Source of the DNA: Labilibaculum sp.
GTDB taxonomy: Bacteria; Bacteroidota; Bacteroidia; Bacteroidales; Marinifilaceae
NCBI GenBank assembly: GCA_016743925.1
Contig: JADGFH010000198.1
Coordinates: 1-9,098 of the forward strand
Length of the DNA stretch: 9,098 bases
Direction: 5' to 3'
Part shown: positions 1 to 7,718 of the stretch, piece by piece
Layout of the letters: the number at the start of each line of letters is the position of its first letter
Numbering within the stretch: the first letter of the stretch is position 1
The notes under the pieces: model-generated
Told to the model about the DNA's origin: nothing
Databases searched by the model: none
What the model saw: the letters and a program-made list of their open reading frames with translations, nothing else
Position numbers and translations under genes: made by a program

Positions 1-2
1 AG

Positions 3-2636
3 GGGGAAGTTTATGCGACATCATCCTTATTTACAGCAGTAGTTTTTTGGTGTATTTTAAAATGGGAGAACGAAGAAGGAAAAGCTTATGCCAATCGCTG
101 GTTAATACTTATTGCCTATTTAATGGGCTTATCGATAGGAGTTCACTTGCTGAATTTATTAGCAATTCCGGCCATTGTAATGGTTTACTACTTCAAAAAG
201 TACGAAGTAAGTAGAAATGGAGTTCTGAAAGCCTTGGGAGTAGCTTTAGTCCTTTTAGGAGGTGCAATGTATGTAATTATTCCTGGAGTCGTGAAAGTGG
301 CCTTTGCATTCGATCTGTTCTTTGTAAATGTGATTGGTTTGCCCTTTAATTTTGGAGCAATAATTTTTGTTCTTTTATTGATTGCGGCATTAACTTGGGG
401 AATTCGTTATACAATAGCTCATGGAAAAGTTGTTTTAAATACATTACTAACGGCGCTTACAGTCGTTCTAATAGGATACTCGTCTTATTCACTAATCATG
501 ATTCGCTCGGCATCAAATCCGGGTTTAGATCAGAACAATCCGGAAGATTTATATTCTCTTTTATATTATTTAAACCGAGAGCAGTATGGAGATAATCCGT
601 TGGTTTATGGGGAATCTTTTAATGCACCTTTAGAAGATGAATCTTATGTGGATGATAAGAATGTTTACATCAAAAAGGATGGGAAATATGTAGTTTCTTA
701 CATCAAAAAGAAAGCGAATTACAAGAGTTCGCACAAGAGTGTGTTCCCTAGAATGTACACCAAAGGAATGTCGGGTCGAAATCCCGAGGAATATGCAAAA
801 TGGTCCGGAATTCGTGCAGATCAGAAAGCTAAACCAAGCTTTGCCCAAAATCTAAAATTCTTTTTTTCATATCAGGTTAATTACATGTATATCCGCTATT
901 TTATGTGGAATTTTGCTGGACGACAAACCGATAAACAGTCATATGGAGGCGTTCTGGACGGAAATTGGATATCAGGAATACCGATTGTAGACAATATGCG
1001 ATTAGGAGATCAAAGTTTACGTCCTGATCACATGAAAAAGAACAAAGGAAATAACAATTATTACTTTTTACCGCTTCTTTTAGGATTGGCAGGATTAGTA
1101 TATCAGTATAAAAAGAGTGTGCAAGGGAAAAAAGATTTTTACGTTGTGCTGTTGTTGTTTCTATTAACAGGATTGGCTATTGTGGTATACCTTAATCAGC
1201 CTCCATTGCAGCCGCGAGAAAGAGATTATGCTTACGCTGGATCATTTTATGCTTTTGCAATTTGGATTGGTCTGGGCTTGTTGGCTGTTCTTCAGCTGGC
1301 AAAAAAAGGACTTAAAAAGGATATAGTGGCTCTTCCTGTAGTATTTGTTATTTGTTTTGCTGCAGTTCCAGCTTTGTTTATTTCTCAGAATTGGGACGAT
1401 CACGATCGATCGGATCGATATGTTGCAAGAGATTTGGCTTACGATTATTTGAATTCTTGCGAACCAAATGCGATTCTTTTCACCATGGGCGATAATGATA
1501 CTTTCCCGCTTTGGTATTTGCAGGAAGTGGAAGGTGTTAGGACAGATGTGCGAGTTTGTAACCTTAGTTATCTTGCTACGGATTGGTATATCGATCAGAT
1601 GAAGTTAAAAAATTATGACTCGGATCCATTGCCAATATCTCTTACAAGAGACAAGTATTTAATGGGGAAACGTGATGCAGTTTATTTATTAGACGATCCT
1701 CGTTTAAAAGCTTACGTTGAAAAAAATGGCGGCCTAAATCTTAAAGATGCTGTCGACTATGTTGCAAGTGATAAGGAAAGTACAAAAAAAATATATGGAT
1801 ACGATGAAAGAATTGATCATTTTCCAGCTAGTAAGTTTCGTTTAGCAGTTGATAAGCAGCAGGTTTTGGATACAAAAACGGTATCAGCAATAGATAGTGT
1901 AAATATTGTAGATCAAATGCAGTGGAAGCTAGATGAAAACTACGTGGGTAAAAGTGGTTTGATTCTTTACGATATGTTGGTAACGAACAATTGGAAACGT
2001 CCGGTGTATTTCTCAATCACAGTACCGTCGAGCGGATATTATGGCTTAGAGGATTATTTCCGATTGGAAGGTTTCGCTTACAAATTAGTTCCAATAAAAT
2101 ATGAAAAGGATGATTTGCAGATTGGTGGTGTAAATACCGATGTGATGTACACCAATTTAATGACGAATTTTAAGTGGGGAAATATGAATGACCCTGAAGT
2201 ATATATTGATGAAACAACTTCGCGCTTGTGCATGAACATGAGAAATAATTTCCTTCGCCTTTCGGAAGCATTAATGGATGAGGGGAAAAGAGATTCGGCA
2301 GTTCAGGTTTTAGATAAATGCGTAGAACTAGTGCCGAATGATAAGGTTCCATTCGATTACCTATCTATTCTTTTGGCACAATCTTACTACCGAGCTTCAG
2401 AATATGAAAAGGCAGGAGAAATGGTAGCCTTAATTTCAGATCGATTGGTGAATGAATTGGATTATTTCAAGAACTTAGATGCAGTTTCAACTTCGGAGTT
2501 TCCTCGATTTCAAAATCGAAACTTTGCCTTGTTGCAGGAGTTGCACAGAATAACAGCGAAGTATGAGCATAAGGAGTTGAATAAAAAAATAGAAGCAGAG
2601 TTTAAACGATTGTTAGAAAGCTATAAAAAAGGATGA
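3..2636 (+). CDS. DUF2723 (TMEM260-like) polytopic membrane protein, putative protein O-glycosyltransferase, 5' partial
   Basis: The frame is open from base 3, before the first ATG at 123, and the 40 extra residues (GEVYATSSLFTA..., then WLILIAYLMG) read as normal family sequence, so 123 is an internal Met and the true start lies left of the window. 877 residues are visible; Bacteroidota members usually have about 1000 or more. Counting from base 3, membrane segments lie near residues 30-62, 76-168 and 352-462. Family-type motifs are NQPPLQPRERDYAY (398-411), NWDDHDRSDRY (463-473), GDNDTFPLWYLQE (496-508) and NNWKRPVYF (662-670). The tail (about 749-815) looks like helical TPR-type repeats. 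DUF2723 is related to eukaryotic TMEM260, an O-mannosyltransferase, so sugar transfer from a lipid donor on the outer face of the inner membrane is plausible; this is inferred from the family. It overlaps the deacetylase gene by 4 bases. Confidence 0.9.
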   Translation, partial: GEVYATSSLFTAVVFWCILKWENEEGKAYANRWLILIAYLMGLSIGVHLLNLLAIPAIVMVYYFKKYEVSRNGVLKALGVALVLLGGAMYVIIPGVVKVAFAFDLFFVNVIGLPFNFGAIIFVLLLIAALTWGIRYTIAHGKVVLNTLLTALTVVLIGYSSYSLIMIRSASNPGLDQNNPEDLYSLLYYLNREQYGDNPLVYGESFNAPLEDESYVDDKNVYIKKDGKYVVSYIKKKANYKSSHKSVFPRMYTKGMSGRNPEEYAKWSGIRADQKAKPSFAQNLKFFFSYQVNYMYIRYFMWNFAGRQTDKQSYGGVLDGNWISGIPIVDNMRLGDQSLRPDHMKKNKGNNNYYFLPLLLGLAGLVYQYKKSVQGKKDFYVVLLLFLLTGLAIVVYLNQPPLQPRERDYAYAGSFYAFAIWIGLGLLAVLQLAKKGLKKDIVALPVVFVICFAAVPALFISQNWDDHDRSDRYVARDLAYDYLNSCEPNAILFTMGDNDTFPLWYLQEVEGVRTDVRVCNLSYLATDWYIDQMKLKNYDSDPLPISLTRDKYLMGKRDAVYLLDDPRLKAYVEKNGGLNLKDAVDYVASDKESTKKIYGYDERIDHFPASKFRLAVDKQQVLDTKTVSAIDSVNIVDQMQWKLDENYVGKSGLILYDMLVTNNWKRPVYFSITVPSSGYYGLEDYFRLEGFAYKLVPIKYEKDDLQIGGVNTDVMYTNLMTNFKWGNMNDPEVYIDETTSRLCMNMRNNFLRLSEALMDEGKRDSAVQVLDKCVELVPNDKVPFDYLSILLAQSYYRASEYEKAGEMVALISDRLVNELDYFKNLDAVSTSEFPRFQNRNFALLQELHRITAKYEHKELNKKIEAEFKRLLESYKKG

Positions 2637-3253
2637 TGAAATTGAGATGGATGAGAGCTCCGGGTATTTTCAAGATTTTTTTTCGGAACTTTATTTGGCG
2701 ATATAATTCAGGTGCAAAAAAAGTATACCTCACTTTTGATGATGGACCGATACCAGAATCAACTTTGTGGACTTTAGATATGCTCAGGGAAAAGGATGTA
2801 AAAGCTACTTTTTTCTGTGTGGGAGAGAATGTGTTCAAGCATCCCGAATTATATCAGAAAATACTGGATAATGGTCATGCGGTAGGAAATCACACCTATA
2901 ATCATCTTAAAGCTTGGTCAGTAAATACGTCAAAGTATCTCGAAAACGTAATTATGGCTTCCGATTTAATCAAATCAAACTTGTTCCGACCTCCTTATGG
3001 TCAAATTAAATTAGGGCAAGCAAAACATCTACTTCCCGAATACAAACTTATCATGTGGGATGTTTTGAGTGGTGATTATCGAAAGGATATTTCTCCTGAA
3101 AAATGTTATCAGGATGTTTTAAAATCTGTACGCTCAGGTTCTATTATCTTATTTCATAATCACGCAAAATCGGAAGAAAATATGCGCTATTCGGTTCCTC
3201 GATTAATTGATGAGCTAAAGCTTAAAGGATACGAGTTTGATATTTGTCATTAA
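2633..3253 (+). CDS. Polysaccharide deacetylase family protein (NodB homology domain)
   Basis: A 206-residue protein that is nearly all NodB domain (carbohydrate esterase 4 fold), expected to remove acetyl groups from N-acetylated sugars with a divalent metal. Visible motifs: TFDDGP (34-39; Asp36 as catalytic base and Asp37 as metal ligand), GNHTYNH (85-91; His87 and His91 as metal ligands), RPPYG (119-123), MWDVLSGDY (141-149) and ILFHNH (172-177; His175 as the catalytic His). All key residues are present. There is no signal peptide or clear membrane segment; the N-terminus (GIFKIFFRNFIWRY) is basic and aromatic and could touch the membrane. The start ATG sits in the ATGA overlap with the upstream stop, and a second ATG follows directly at 2636. 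The substrate is unknown. Coupling to the DUF2723 gene suggests an envelope or protein-linked glycan. Confidence 0.9.
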   Translation: MMKLRWMRAPGIFKIFFRNFIWRYNSGAKKVYLTFDDGPIPESTLWTLDMLREKDVKATFFCVGENVFKHPELYQKILDNGHAVGNHTYNHLKAWSVNTSKYLENVIMASDLIKSNLFRPPYGQIKLGQAKHLLPEYKLIMWDVLSGDYRKDISPEKCYQDVLKSVRSGSIILFHNHAKSEENMRYSVPRLIDELKLKGYEFDICH

Positions 3254-3303
3254 GAAATAAAAAATTCCTTTCTTTTCCATCAGGTAAACTGCAATTGAAT
3301 ACG

Positions 3304-3311
3304 TAAATTTG
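3304..3311 (+). promoter_or_regulatory. Candidate Bacteroidota -7 promoter box for purD
   Basis: TAAATTTG fits the Bacteroidota -7 consensus TAnnTTTG exactly. No good TTTG -33 box is seen at the usual distance, so support is partial. If used, transcription would start near 3316-3320, leave a leader of about 100 bases before purD, and place the 32-bp palindrome in that leader. Confidence 0.35.
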
Positions 3312-3362
3312 CTCTCGATCAAACTATTAATACCATTTTATAAACAAAACCATATTTATTAT

Positions 3363-3394
3363 TTGTTTTGCAATGAATATTCATTGTAAAACAA
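3363..3394. promoter_or_regulatory. 32-bp near-perfect palindrome upstream of purD (possible operator or leader hairpin)
   Basis: Two 16-base arms meet without a spacer around the core AATGAATATTCATT and extend outward to TTGTTTTG on the left and TAAAACAA on the right. The only imperfect pair is G3370/T3387, which would be a G-U pair in RNA. It ends 26 bases before the purD ATG. No T-run follows on either strand, so it is unlikely to be an ordinary intrinsic terminator. A dimeric repressor site or a translation-blocking hairpin are both possible. A second CAAAAC at 3345-3350 could pair instead with GTTTTG at 3365-3370. Confidence 0.55.
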
Positions 3395-3420
3395 GCATGG
3401 TTACTAATTAAGACGATTAA

Positions 3421-4692
3421 ATGAAAGTACTTCTTTTGGGTTCCGGAGGCCGTGAACATGCATTTGCATGGAAATTTGTTCAAAGCGAAAAATTAGAAAA
3501 ATTATATGTTGCACCAGGAAATGCCGGAACTGCAGAAATTGCAGAAAACGTGGCTATTAATCCTAACGATTTTGAAAAAGTAAAAGAATTTGTTCTGTCG
3601 AAAGGAATAAATATGGTGGTTGTAGGCCCCGAAGATCCTTTGGTAAATGGGATTCATGATTTCTTTTTAGCTGATGATGCTATAAAAGCAATACCTGTTA
3701 TTGGACCAGAGAAATTGGGTGCTCAGTTAGAGGGAAGTAAAGATTTTTCGAAGGAGTTTATGTTTCGACATAACATTCCAACTGCAAAATATAAAAGTAT
3801 TACTGCTGAGAATTTAGAAGATGGATTAATATTTTTGGAAGGTTTGAAAGCACCTTATGTGTTAAAGGCAGATGGTCTTGCAGCAGGAAAGGGAGTTTTG
3901 ATTATTTCTGATTTGGATGAAGCAAAACAATCGCTAAAGGAAATGATTGGTGGAATGTTCGGTGCTGCAAGTAGCACTGTCGTGATTGAAGAGTTTTTAG
4001 CTGGAATCGAATTGTCAGTTTTCGTTTTAACTGATGGTAAAAACTATAAGACTCTAGCCGAGGCGAAAGATTACAAGCGAATTGGAGAAGGAGATACTGG
4101 TTTAAATACTGGCGGAATGGGAGCAATTTCTCCTGTGCCTTTTGCGACTGATGATTTTATGCAAAAAGTAGAAGATCGTGTAATTGTACCAACAATTGAA
4201 GGTCTTCAAAAAGATAATATTCCATACAAAGGATTTATTTTTATTGGTTTAATGAATATTGGAGGGGATCCTTTCGTGATTGAATACAATGTTCGTATGG
4301 GAGATCCTGAAACAGAGGTGATTATTCCAAGAATTAAATCAGATTTATTGGATTTGATGGATGCTGTTTCGAAACAGGAATTAGATAAAGCTAATTTTGA
4401 AATGGATGACAGAACGGTAACTACAGTAATGTTAGTATCGGGTGGATATCCAGAGGCTTACGTGAATGGAAAGGAAATTAAAAATTTAAACGAAGTTGAG
4501 GGAAGTCTTGTATTTCATGCGGGAACAACCAATTCGGAAAATGCTGTCGTAACCAATGGTGGACGTGTTATTTCTGTTAGTTCATATGGAGACAACATGC
4601 AAGCGGCTCTTGATAATTCGTTTAAAAATGCCGAATTGATCGATTTTGAAGGAAAATATTATCGAAAAGATATCGGATTTGATTTGAAATAA
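3421..4692 (+). CDS. purD: Phosphoribosylamine--glycine ligase (GAR synthetase)
   Basis: Catalyses the second step of de novo purine synthesis: 5-phosphoribosylamine + glycine + ATP gives glycinamide ribonucleotide + ADP + phosphate, in the cytoplasm. At 423 residues it matches the usual length of about 420-430. The N-terminal domain opens with LLLGSGGREHAFAW (4-17) and carries VVGPEDPL (67-74). The ATP-grasp part shows VLKADGLAAGKGV (147-159), GDTGLNTGGMGAISP (224-238) and EYNVRMGDPETE (288-299), with Glu288 and Asn290 at the expected metal-binding positions. The C-terminal domain is complete. The ATG at 3421 fits the family N-terminus exactly and has no Shine-Dalgarno box, as is normal here. 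It is flanked by the palindrome upstream and a terminator downstream, so it is probably its own transcription unit. Confidence 0.98.
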   Translation: MKVLLLGSGGREHAFAWKFVQSEKLEKLYVAPGNAGTAEIAENVAINPNDFEKVKEFVLSKGINMVVVGPEDPLVNGIHDFFLADDAIKAIPVIGPEKLGAQLEGSKDFSKEFMFRHNIPTAKYKSITAENLEDGLIFLEGLKAPYVLKADGLAAGKGVLIISDLDEAKQSLKEMIGGMFGAASSTVVIEEFLAGIELSVFVLTDGKNYKTLAEAKDYKRIGEGDTGLNTGGMGAISPVPFATDDFMQKVEDRVIVPTIEGLQKDNIPYKGFIFIGLMNIGGDPFVIEYNVRMGDPETEVIIPRIKSDLLDLMDAVSKQELDKANFEMDDRTVTTVMLVSGGYPEAYVNGKEIKNLNEVEGSLVFHAGTTNSENAVVTNGGRVISVSSYGDNMQAALDNSFKNAELIDFEGKYYRKDIGFDLK

Positions 4693-4701
4693 ATAAAATA
4701 T

Positions 4702-4731
4702 ACTACCTCATTTGTACAACGATGAGGTAGT
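4702..4731 (+). terminator. Intrinsic terminator after purD
   Basis: Perfect 10-bp stem ACTACCTCAT (4702-4711) / ATGAGGTAGT (4722-4731) with a 10-base loop, followed by a T-rich tail TTCTTTATATTCTT. It begins 9 bases after the purD stop. An A-rich stretch upstream could let it work on the other strand too. Confidence 0.88.
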
Positions 4732-4761
4732 TCTTTATATTCTTAGCGAAAATAAGACTAC

Positions 4762-5739
4762 ATGTTATTAAGGACACTTAAAGGTCGCCATTCCATATTG
4801 CTGGTATTTGTGCCAGTTATAATTGTTTTGCTTTGGTTGGGAACTTTTCTCAATCCAGTTTCCTTAACAGTTGGGCAAACTCAAATGCCTCTGTACGAAT
4901 TGTTATTATTCCTTACGGGAGGAAGCAATTTGGTTCTTAATATTGTCGCAAGTGTTCTTTTGGTTTTGATTGCTTATGGCATAGTTCGCTTAAACGAACA
5001 ATACATTTTTATTCGCCAACGAACCGATTTACCCGCTTTTGTCTTTGCGTTTATTGCTACTGGAGCTATTTCTTTGGGAGGAATGCATCCTTCTTTAGCA
5101 GCTGCCTTTCTGATGTTTCTGGCCATTGATAATGTGTTTAAGATCTATCAGGGTACATCTACTTTGGCAAAATCTTTCGATGCAGGATTTCTATTAGGTT
5201 TGGCTACTCTTTTTTACTTTTTTGCGGGTGTTTATATTATTTGGTTTATAACAGCTCTTGCTGTGTTAGGATATCTGAGAGCTAAAGAGGTTTTAGCAGG
5301 CTTGATAGGTTTTATTACTCCTCTGTTTTTAGCCTTTGTATGGTTTTTTTGGACAGATGGTTTAGTAGACATTTTTCAAACAATTAGCAGTTTGTTATCT
5401 AACGATACAGATTTCGGAACAGTTTCTTTATACCAATTAATTTATTGGGGAATTCTTGGCTTTTTAGTGATTATGTCCTCAGTATTTATGTTGACTGTTT
5501 ATGAGGAGAAAAAAATTAGTTCTCGTAAATATTTTATTGTTCTCTTAAGTTTTTTCCTTTGTTCAGCCTTAAGTTTTATCTTTTTTGGAGGTTCGGGAGT
5601 TGAGCAGTATTTTATCAGTATTATCCCTGTTACTTACATTACCAGCCATTATTTTGTTCTCCAAAAACATTCATGGATTGGCGAGGTTTTCTTTTATATT
5701 CTTGTTCTTTCAAGTATTCTGATCCATTTTCTAGGATAA
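4762..5739 (+). CDS. Polytopic inner-membrane protein, DUF6427-like, function unknown
   Basis: 325 residues, almost all hydrophobic, with about ten or eleven membrane segments near residues 11-30, 57-76, 91-108, 110-125, 140-155, 158-172, 176-197, 225-246, 256-275, 279-298 and 307-324. The longest polar stretch is about residues 198-222; a basic segment RLNEQYIFIRQRTDLP (76-91) follows the second helix. Length, layout, this LNEQY...LP segment and the position beside purD match my memory of the Bacteroidota DUF6427 family, which often lies near nucleotide-synthesis genes; I cannot confirm this by search. No enzyme or transporter motif is visible. The start at 4762 follows the purD terminator by 30 bases, so it needs its own promoter or read-through. 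A weak TTTG (4711-4714) with TATATTCT (4736-4743) is the only promoter candidate seen. Its TAA stop lies in the U-tract of the convergent terminator. Confidence 0.85.
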   Translation: MLLRTLKGRHSILLVFVPVIIVLLWLGTFLNPVSLTVGQTQMPLYELLLFLTGGSNLVLNIVASVLLVLIAYGIVRLNEQYIFIRQRTDLPAFVFAFIATGAISLGGMHPSLAAAFLMFLAIDNVFKIYQGTSTLAKSFDAGFLLGLATLFYFFAGVYIIWFITALAVLGYLRAKEVLAGLIGFITPLFLAFVWFFWTDGLVDIFQTISSLLSNDTDFGTVSLYQLIYWGILGFLVIMSSVFMLTVYEEKKISSRKYFIVLLSFFLCSALSFIFFGGSGVEQYFISIIPVTYITSHYFVLQKHSWIGEVFFYILVLSSILIHFLG

Positions 5740-5770
5740 AAAAAAGTGCCACCTCCGAAGAAATGGCACT
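5738..5770 (-). terminator. Intrinsic terminator of the lipoprotein gene, with UUCG tetraloop
   Basis: Read on the minus strand, AGTGCCA pairs with TGGCACT (7 Watson-Crick pairs, bases 5764-5770 with 5745-5751). The stem continues through two G-U pairs, U-A and C-G to a UUCG tetraloop (5756-5759), about 11 bp in all. T7 follows directly (5744-5738). It starts 20 bases after the lipoprotein stop. On the plus strand there is no T-run after the stem and the inner pairs fail, so it is oriented for the minus-strand gene. Confidence 0.9.
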
Positions 5771-5790
5771 CATATATAAATTTGTTATTT

Positions 5791-7665
5791 TTACTTCTCA
5801 ACAATATTTGTGATATCAAAAGTGGTTGCTATGTTAGCATCTTCTTCGTTGTCGTTAACTGTGAAAATGATATCATTAAAATCTTTATCTCCTTCAGGTA
5901 ATCTGATATCCTCGAAGCACAATACAATATCTTTACAGTTTTGTTCTTTAAATAAAACGTGTTGTTGTAGTTTGTTATCTGTATTCCACTCAATATTTGT
6001 ATAATGGCGATAATCTCCATCAACTGTTGCACCATTCTTCCAACCTTTAGCAATTAGACAGAATCCAATAACTGTATTTTCGGCAAATGCTGCATCGCCC
6101 AATTGAACACGGTCACCAGCTTTAAGTCCTCCTCCAGAACCTTCTTTCGAAGCATTCGGGAATAGTATATGAAGTTCAATTTCATCAGCGTTTGCTGGTG
6201 GATTTTCACTATCGTAAGTATAGTAAGCCAAAGAATTTTTCCATCCAGCACCTTCATCAACGAAAGTAAGATAAACAGGTGATTCTTTAGTTAGCTTAAG
6301 AATTAACTTGTTCTCATCGTTAAACAAATCTGCATTGGCTGTACGATTGTCTTTTCCTGCAGGGAACATTGCAATAATATTATCAACGAGGGTTTCGCAA
6401 GGTTTTGTAGGAATGATATCATCGGGTATCCCTTCGTCTAATTCTATAGTAAGAATTTTTAGTCCACCTGTACCAGCAGCTACAAAAATATAATTTCCTT
6501 TCGACTCAACGAAGTTTACAGAAGAACCAAACTCCATACTACCCAATAAAGTAACATCATCGTCGTTTTCAGGAATCATAGCTCCAACATAAATACCAGC
6601 TGCTCCATTACCAATTAATAGTAACTCTTCATTCAAACACACCGAATTGGTTACGTAATCTTCATCTAAACCACCTTCAGCAGTTACTGGGCGATTAAAA
6701 CGCTCTTTCAAACTACCATCTAGGTTGCGGATATCTAAACCAGATTCATTTAAGGCTGCAAGAATATAATCATCTGTTGCATCAATTTCGGTTTTTGATT
6801 CATCAGAAATAGGACCTTGTACCTGGATTTTTTCTAATTCAGTAAAATCATTTTTTGTGAAAGAACGAATTTGTTCATGTGCACTTAAGGCATAAATATT
6901 ATCAGTATTAATGCTTAAAGATCTTACATCTTCCATCACTATATCTTTAGCAACGGATAAATCACTTCTATTTAGAATGCTTAAACTTCCAGCAGAACCA
7001 CTAGTTATATATACATAGTCTTCATCAACTTCGACGTCAGTTGCTACATAAGAAGGAAGATCAATTAGAGTAGAAACAGACATGATTTGTTTAGAATTAC
7101 TTAATTCTAAAGTAACCAAGATTGCTGGAGATCCCATAACGTAACCTTCACTTTCAGGATCAAGAGCACCTGCTAAGTAGATTATTCCATCATAATACTC
7201 TACAGAACTAACGTCGACATTAGTGAAAAGAGCTTGAGATTTTAGTACTGGAGTAGTTGGATCAGATATATCAAATAATTCAACACCTCCACTGTATTTA
7301 TCTCCTTTTGTATTGTAGGATACAAATGCCATATCATCTACAATCTTTACATGTGTAGATTGAACAAATTCTCCTTTTACTTTTGGAGCTTCAACTTCTG
7401 CACGCAATGTAAATACATAATTTTTCGTAAGGTCAATTTCAATTCCTTCTGTACCTTCTTTAGTTGTACTCGCAGGAAGATTGTTGATAATTACTAAATC
7501 ATTTACTGCAGTTACTCTGCTAGAAAGATCTGCTGAGTTGTTGTTAATGGTAATGCCTTCTTCAATTGTTTTCTTTTGATCGACTTGTTGTTTGTCATTA
7601 TTATTGTCCGAACAAGAGGAAACAATTATGAAAAGAGTTGTTAGTAATAGTAAATATTTTCTCAT
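5791..7665 (-). CDS. Lipoprotein with LVIVD-like beta-propeller and C-terminal DUF4114-like domain
   Basis: 624 residues. The N-terminus (MRKYLLLLTTLFIIVSSC) is a lipoprotein signal peptide with lipobox VSSC and lipidated Cys18. The next residues SDNNNDK resemble, loosely, the acidic export tag that sends Bacteroidota lipoproteins to the cell surface. Residues about 50-410 are beta-rich, with repeated 'see it, name it' blades of LVIVD type: THVKIVDDMAFVSYN then GGVELFDISDPTTPVL (104-141), VEVDEDYVYITSGSAGSLSIL (211-231), LLLIGNGAAGIYVG (348-361) and NYIFVAAGTGGLKILTI (391-407). After a linker, residues about 463-606 look like DUF4114: YLTFVDEGAGWKNSLAYYTY (465-484), then FEDIRLPEGDKDFNDIIFTV (584-603), whose Asp-rich end suggests Ca2+ binding. 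Likely a surface or outer-membrane binding or adhesion protein; no catalytic residues are seen. It is monocistronic, with its own promoter region and terminator. Confidence 0.88.
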   Translation of the reverse strand: MRKYLLLLTTLFIIVSSCSDNNNDKQQVDQKKTIEEGITINNNSADLSSRVTAVNDLVIINNLPASTTKEGTEGIEIDLTKNYVFTLRAEVEAPKVKGEFVQSTHVKIVDDMAFVSYNTKGDKYSGGVELFDISDPTTPVLKSQALFTNVDVSSVEYYDGIIYLAGALDPESEGYVMGSPAILVTLELSNSKQIMSVSTLIDLPSYVATDVEVDEDYVYITSGSAGSLSILNRSDLSVAKDIVMEDVRSLSINTDNIYALSAHEQIRSFTKNDFTELEKIQVQGPISDESKTEIDATDDYILAALNESGLDIRNLDGSLKERFNRPVTAEGGLDEDYVTNSVCLNEELLLIGNGAAGIYVGAMIPENDDDVTLLGSMEFGSSVNFVESKGNYIFVAAGTGGLKILTIELDEGIPDDIIPTKPCETLVDNIIAMFPAGKDNRTANADLFNDENKLILKLTKESPVYLTFVDEGAGWKNSLAYYTYDSENPPANADEIELHILFPNASKEGSGGGLKAGDRVQLGDAAFAENTVIGFCLIAKGWKNGATVDGDYRHYTNIEWNTDNKLQQHVLFKEQNCKDIVLCFEDIRLPEGDKDFNDIIFTVNDNEEDANIATTFDITNIVEK

Positions 7666-7689
7666 AACTATTTTTTATTGTGTGACTTG

Positions 7690-7697
7690 CAAAATTA
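7690..7697 (-). promoter_or_regulatory. Candidate -7 promoter box of the lipoprotein gene
   Basis: The minus strand reads TAATTTTG, an exact fit to TAnnTTTG, ending 24 bases before the ATG. This would give a short leader of about 15-20 bases. No clear TTTG -33 box lies upstream; a weak promoter helped by an activator would fit with the repeats just upstream. Confidence 0.4.
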
Positions 7698-7718
7698 TTT
7701 TATACTTGTAAGTTACAT

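Noticed and set aside
1398..1416. Four GATC sites within 19 bases
   Set aside because: They lie in codons for the conserved NWDDHDRSDRY motif of DUF2723, so amino-acid constraint explains them.
3372..3385. Resemblance of the palindrome core AATGAATATTCATT to an ArgR box
   Set aside because: The ArgR box has a 4-base A/T spacer between TGAAT and ATTCA; here the two half-sites abut, and the neighbouring gene is for purine, not arginine, synthesis.
3902..4126. 74-codon minus-strand frame inside purD
   Set aside because: Antisense shadow of a highly conserved gene, no start signals or recognisable motif.
5829..6260. Minus-strand open frames overlapping the lipoprotein gene
   Set aside because: They are out-of-frame shadows of the long lipoprotein gene with biased, low-complexity composition and no family features.
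5791..7665. Possible substrate of the Bacteroides-type O-glycosylation system
   Set aside because: I scanned every Asp for the D-(S/T)-(A/I/L/V/M/T) motif and found none (only Asp485-Ser-Glu), so it does not look like a target of that pathway.
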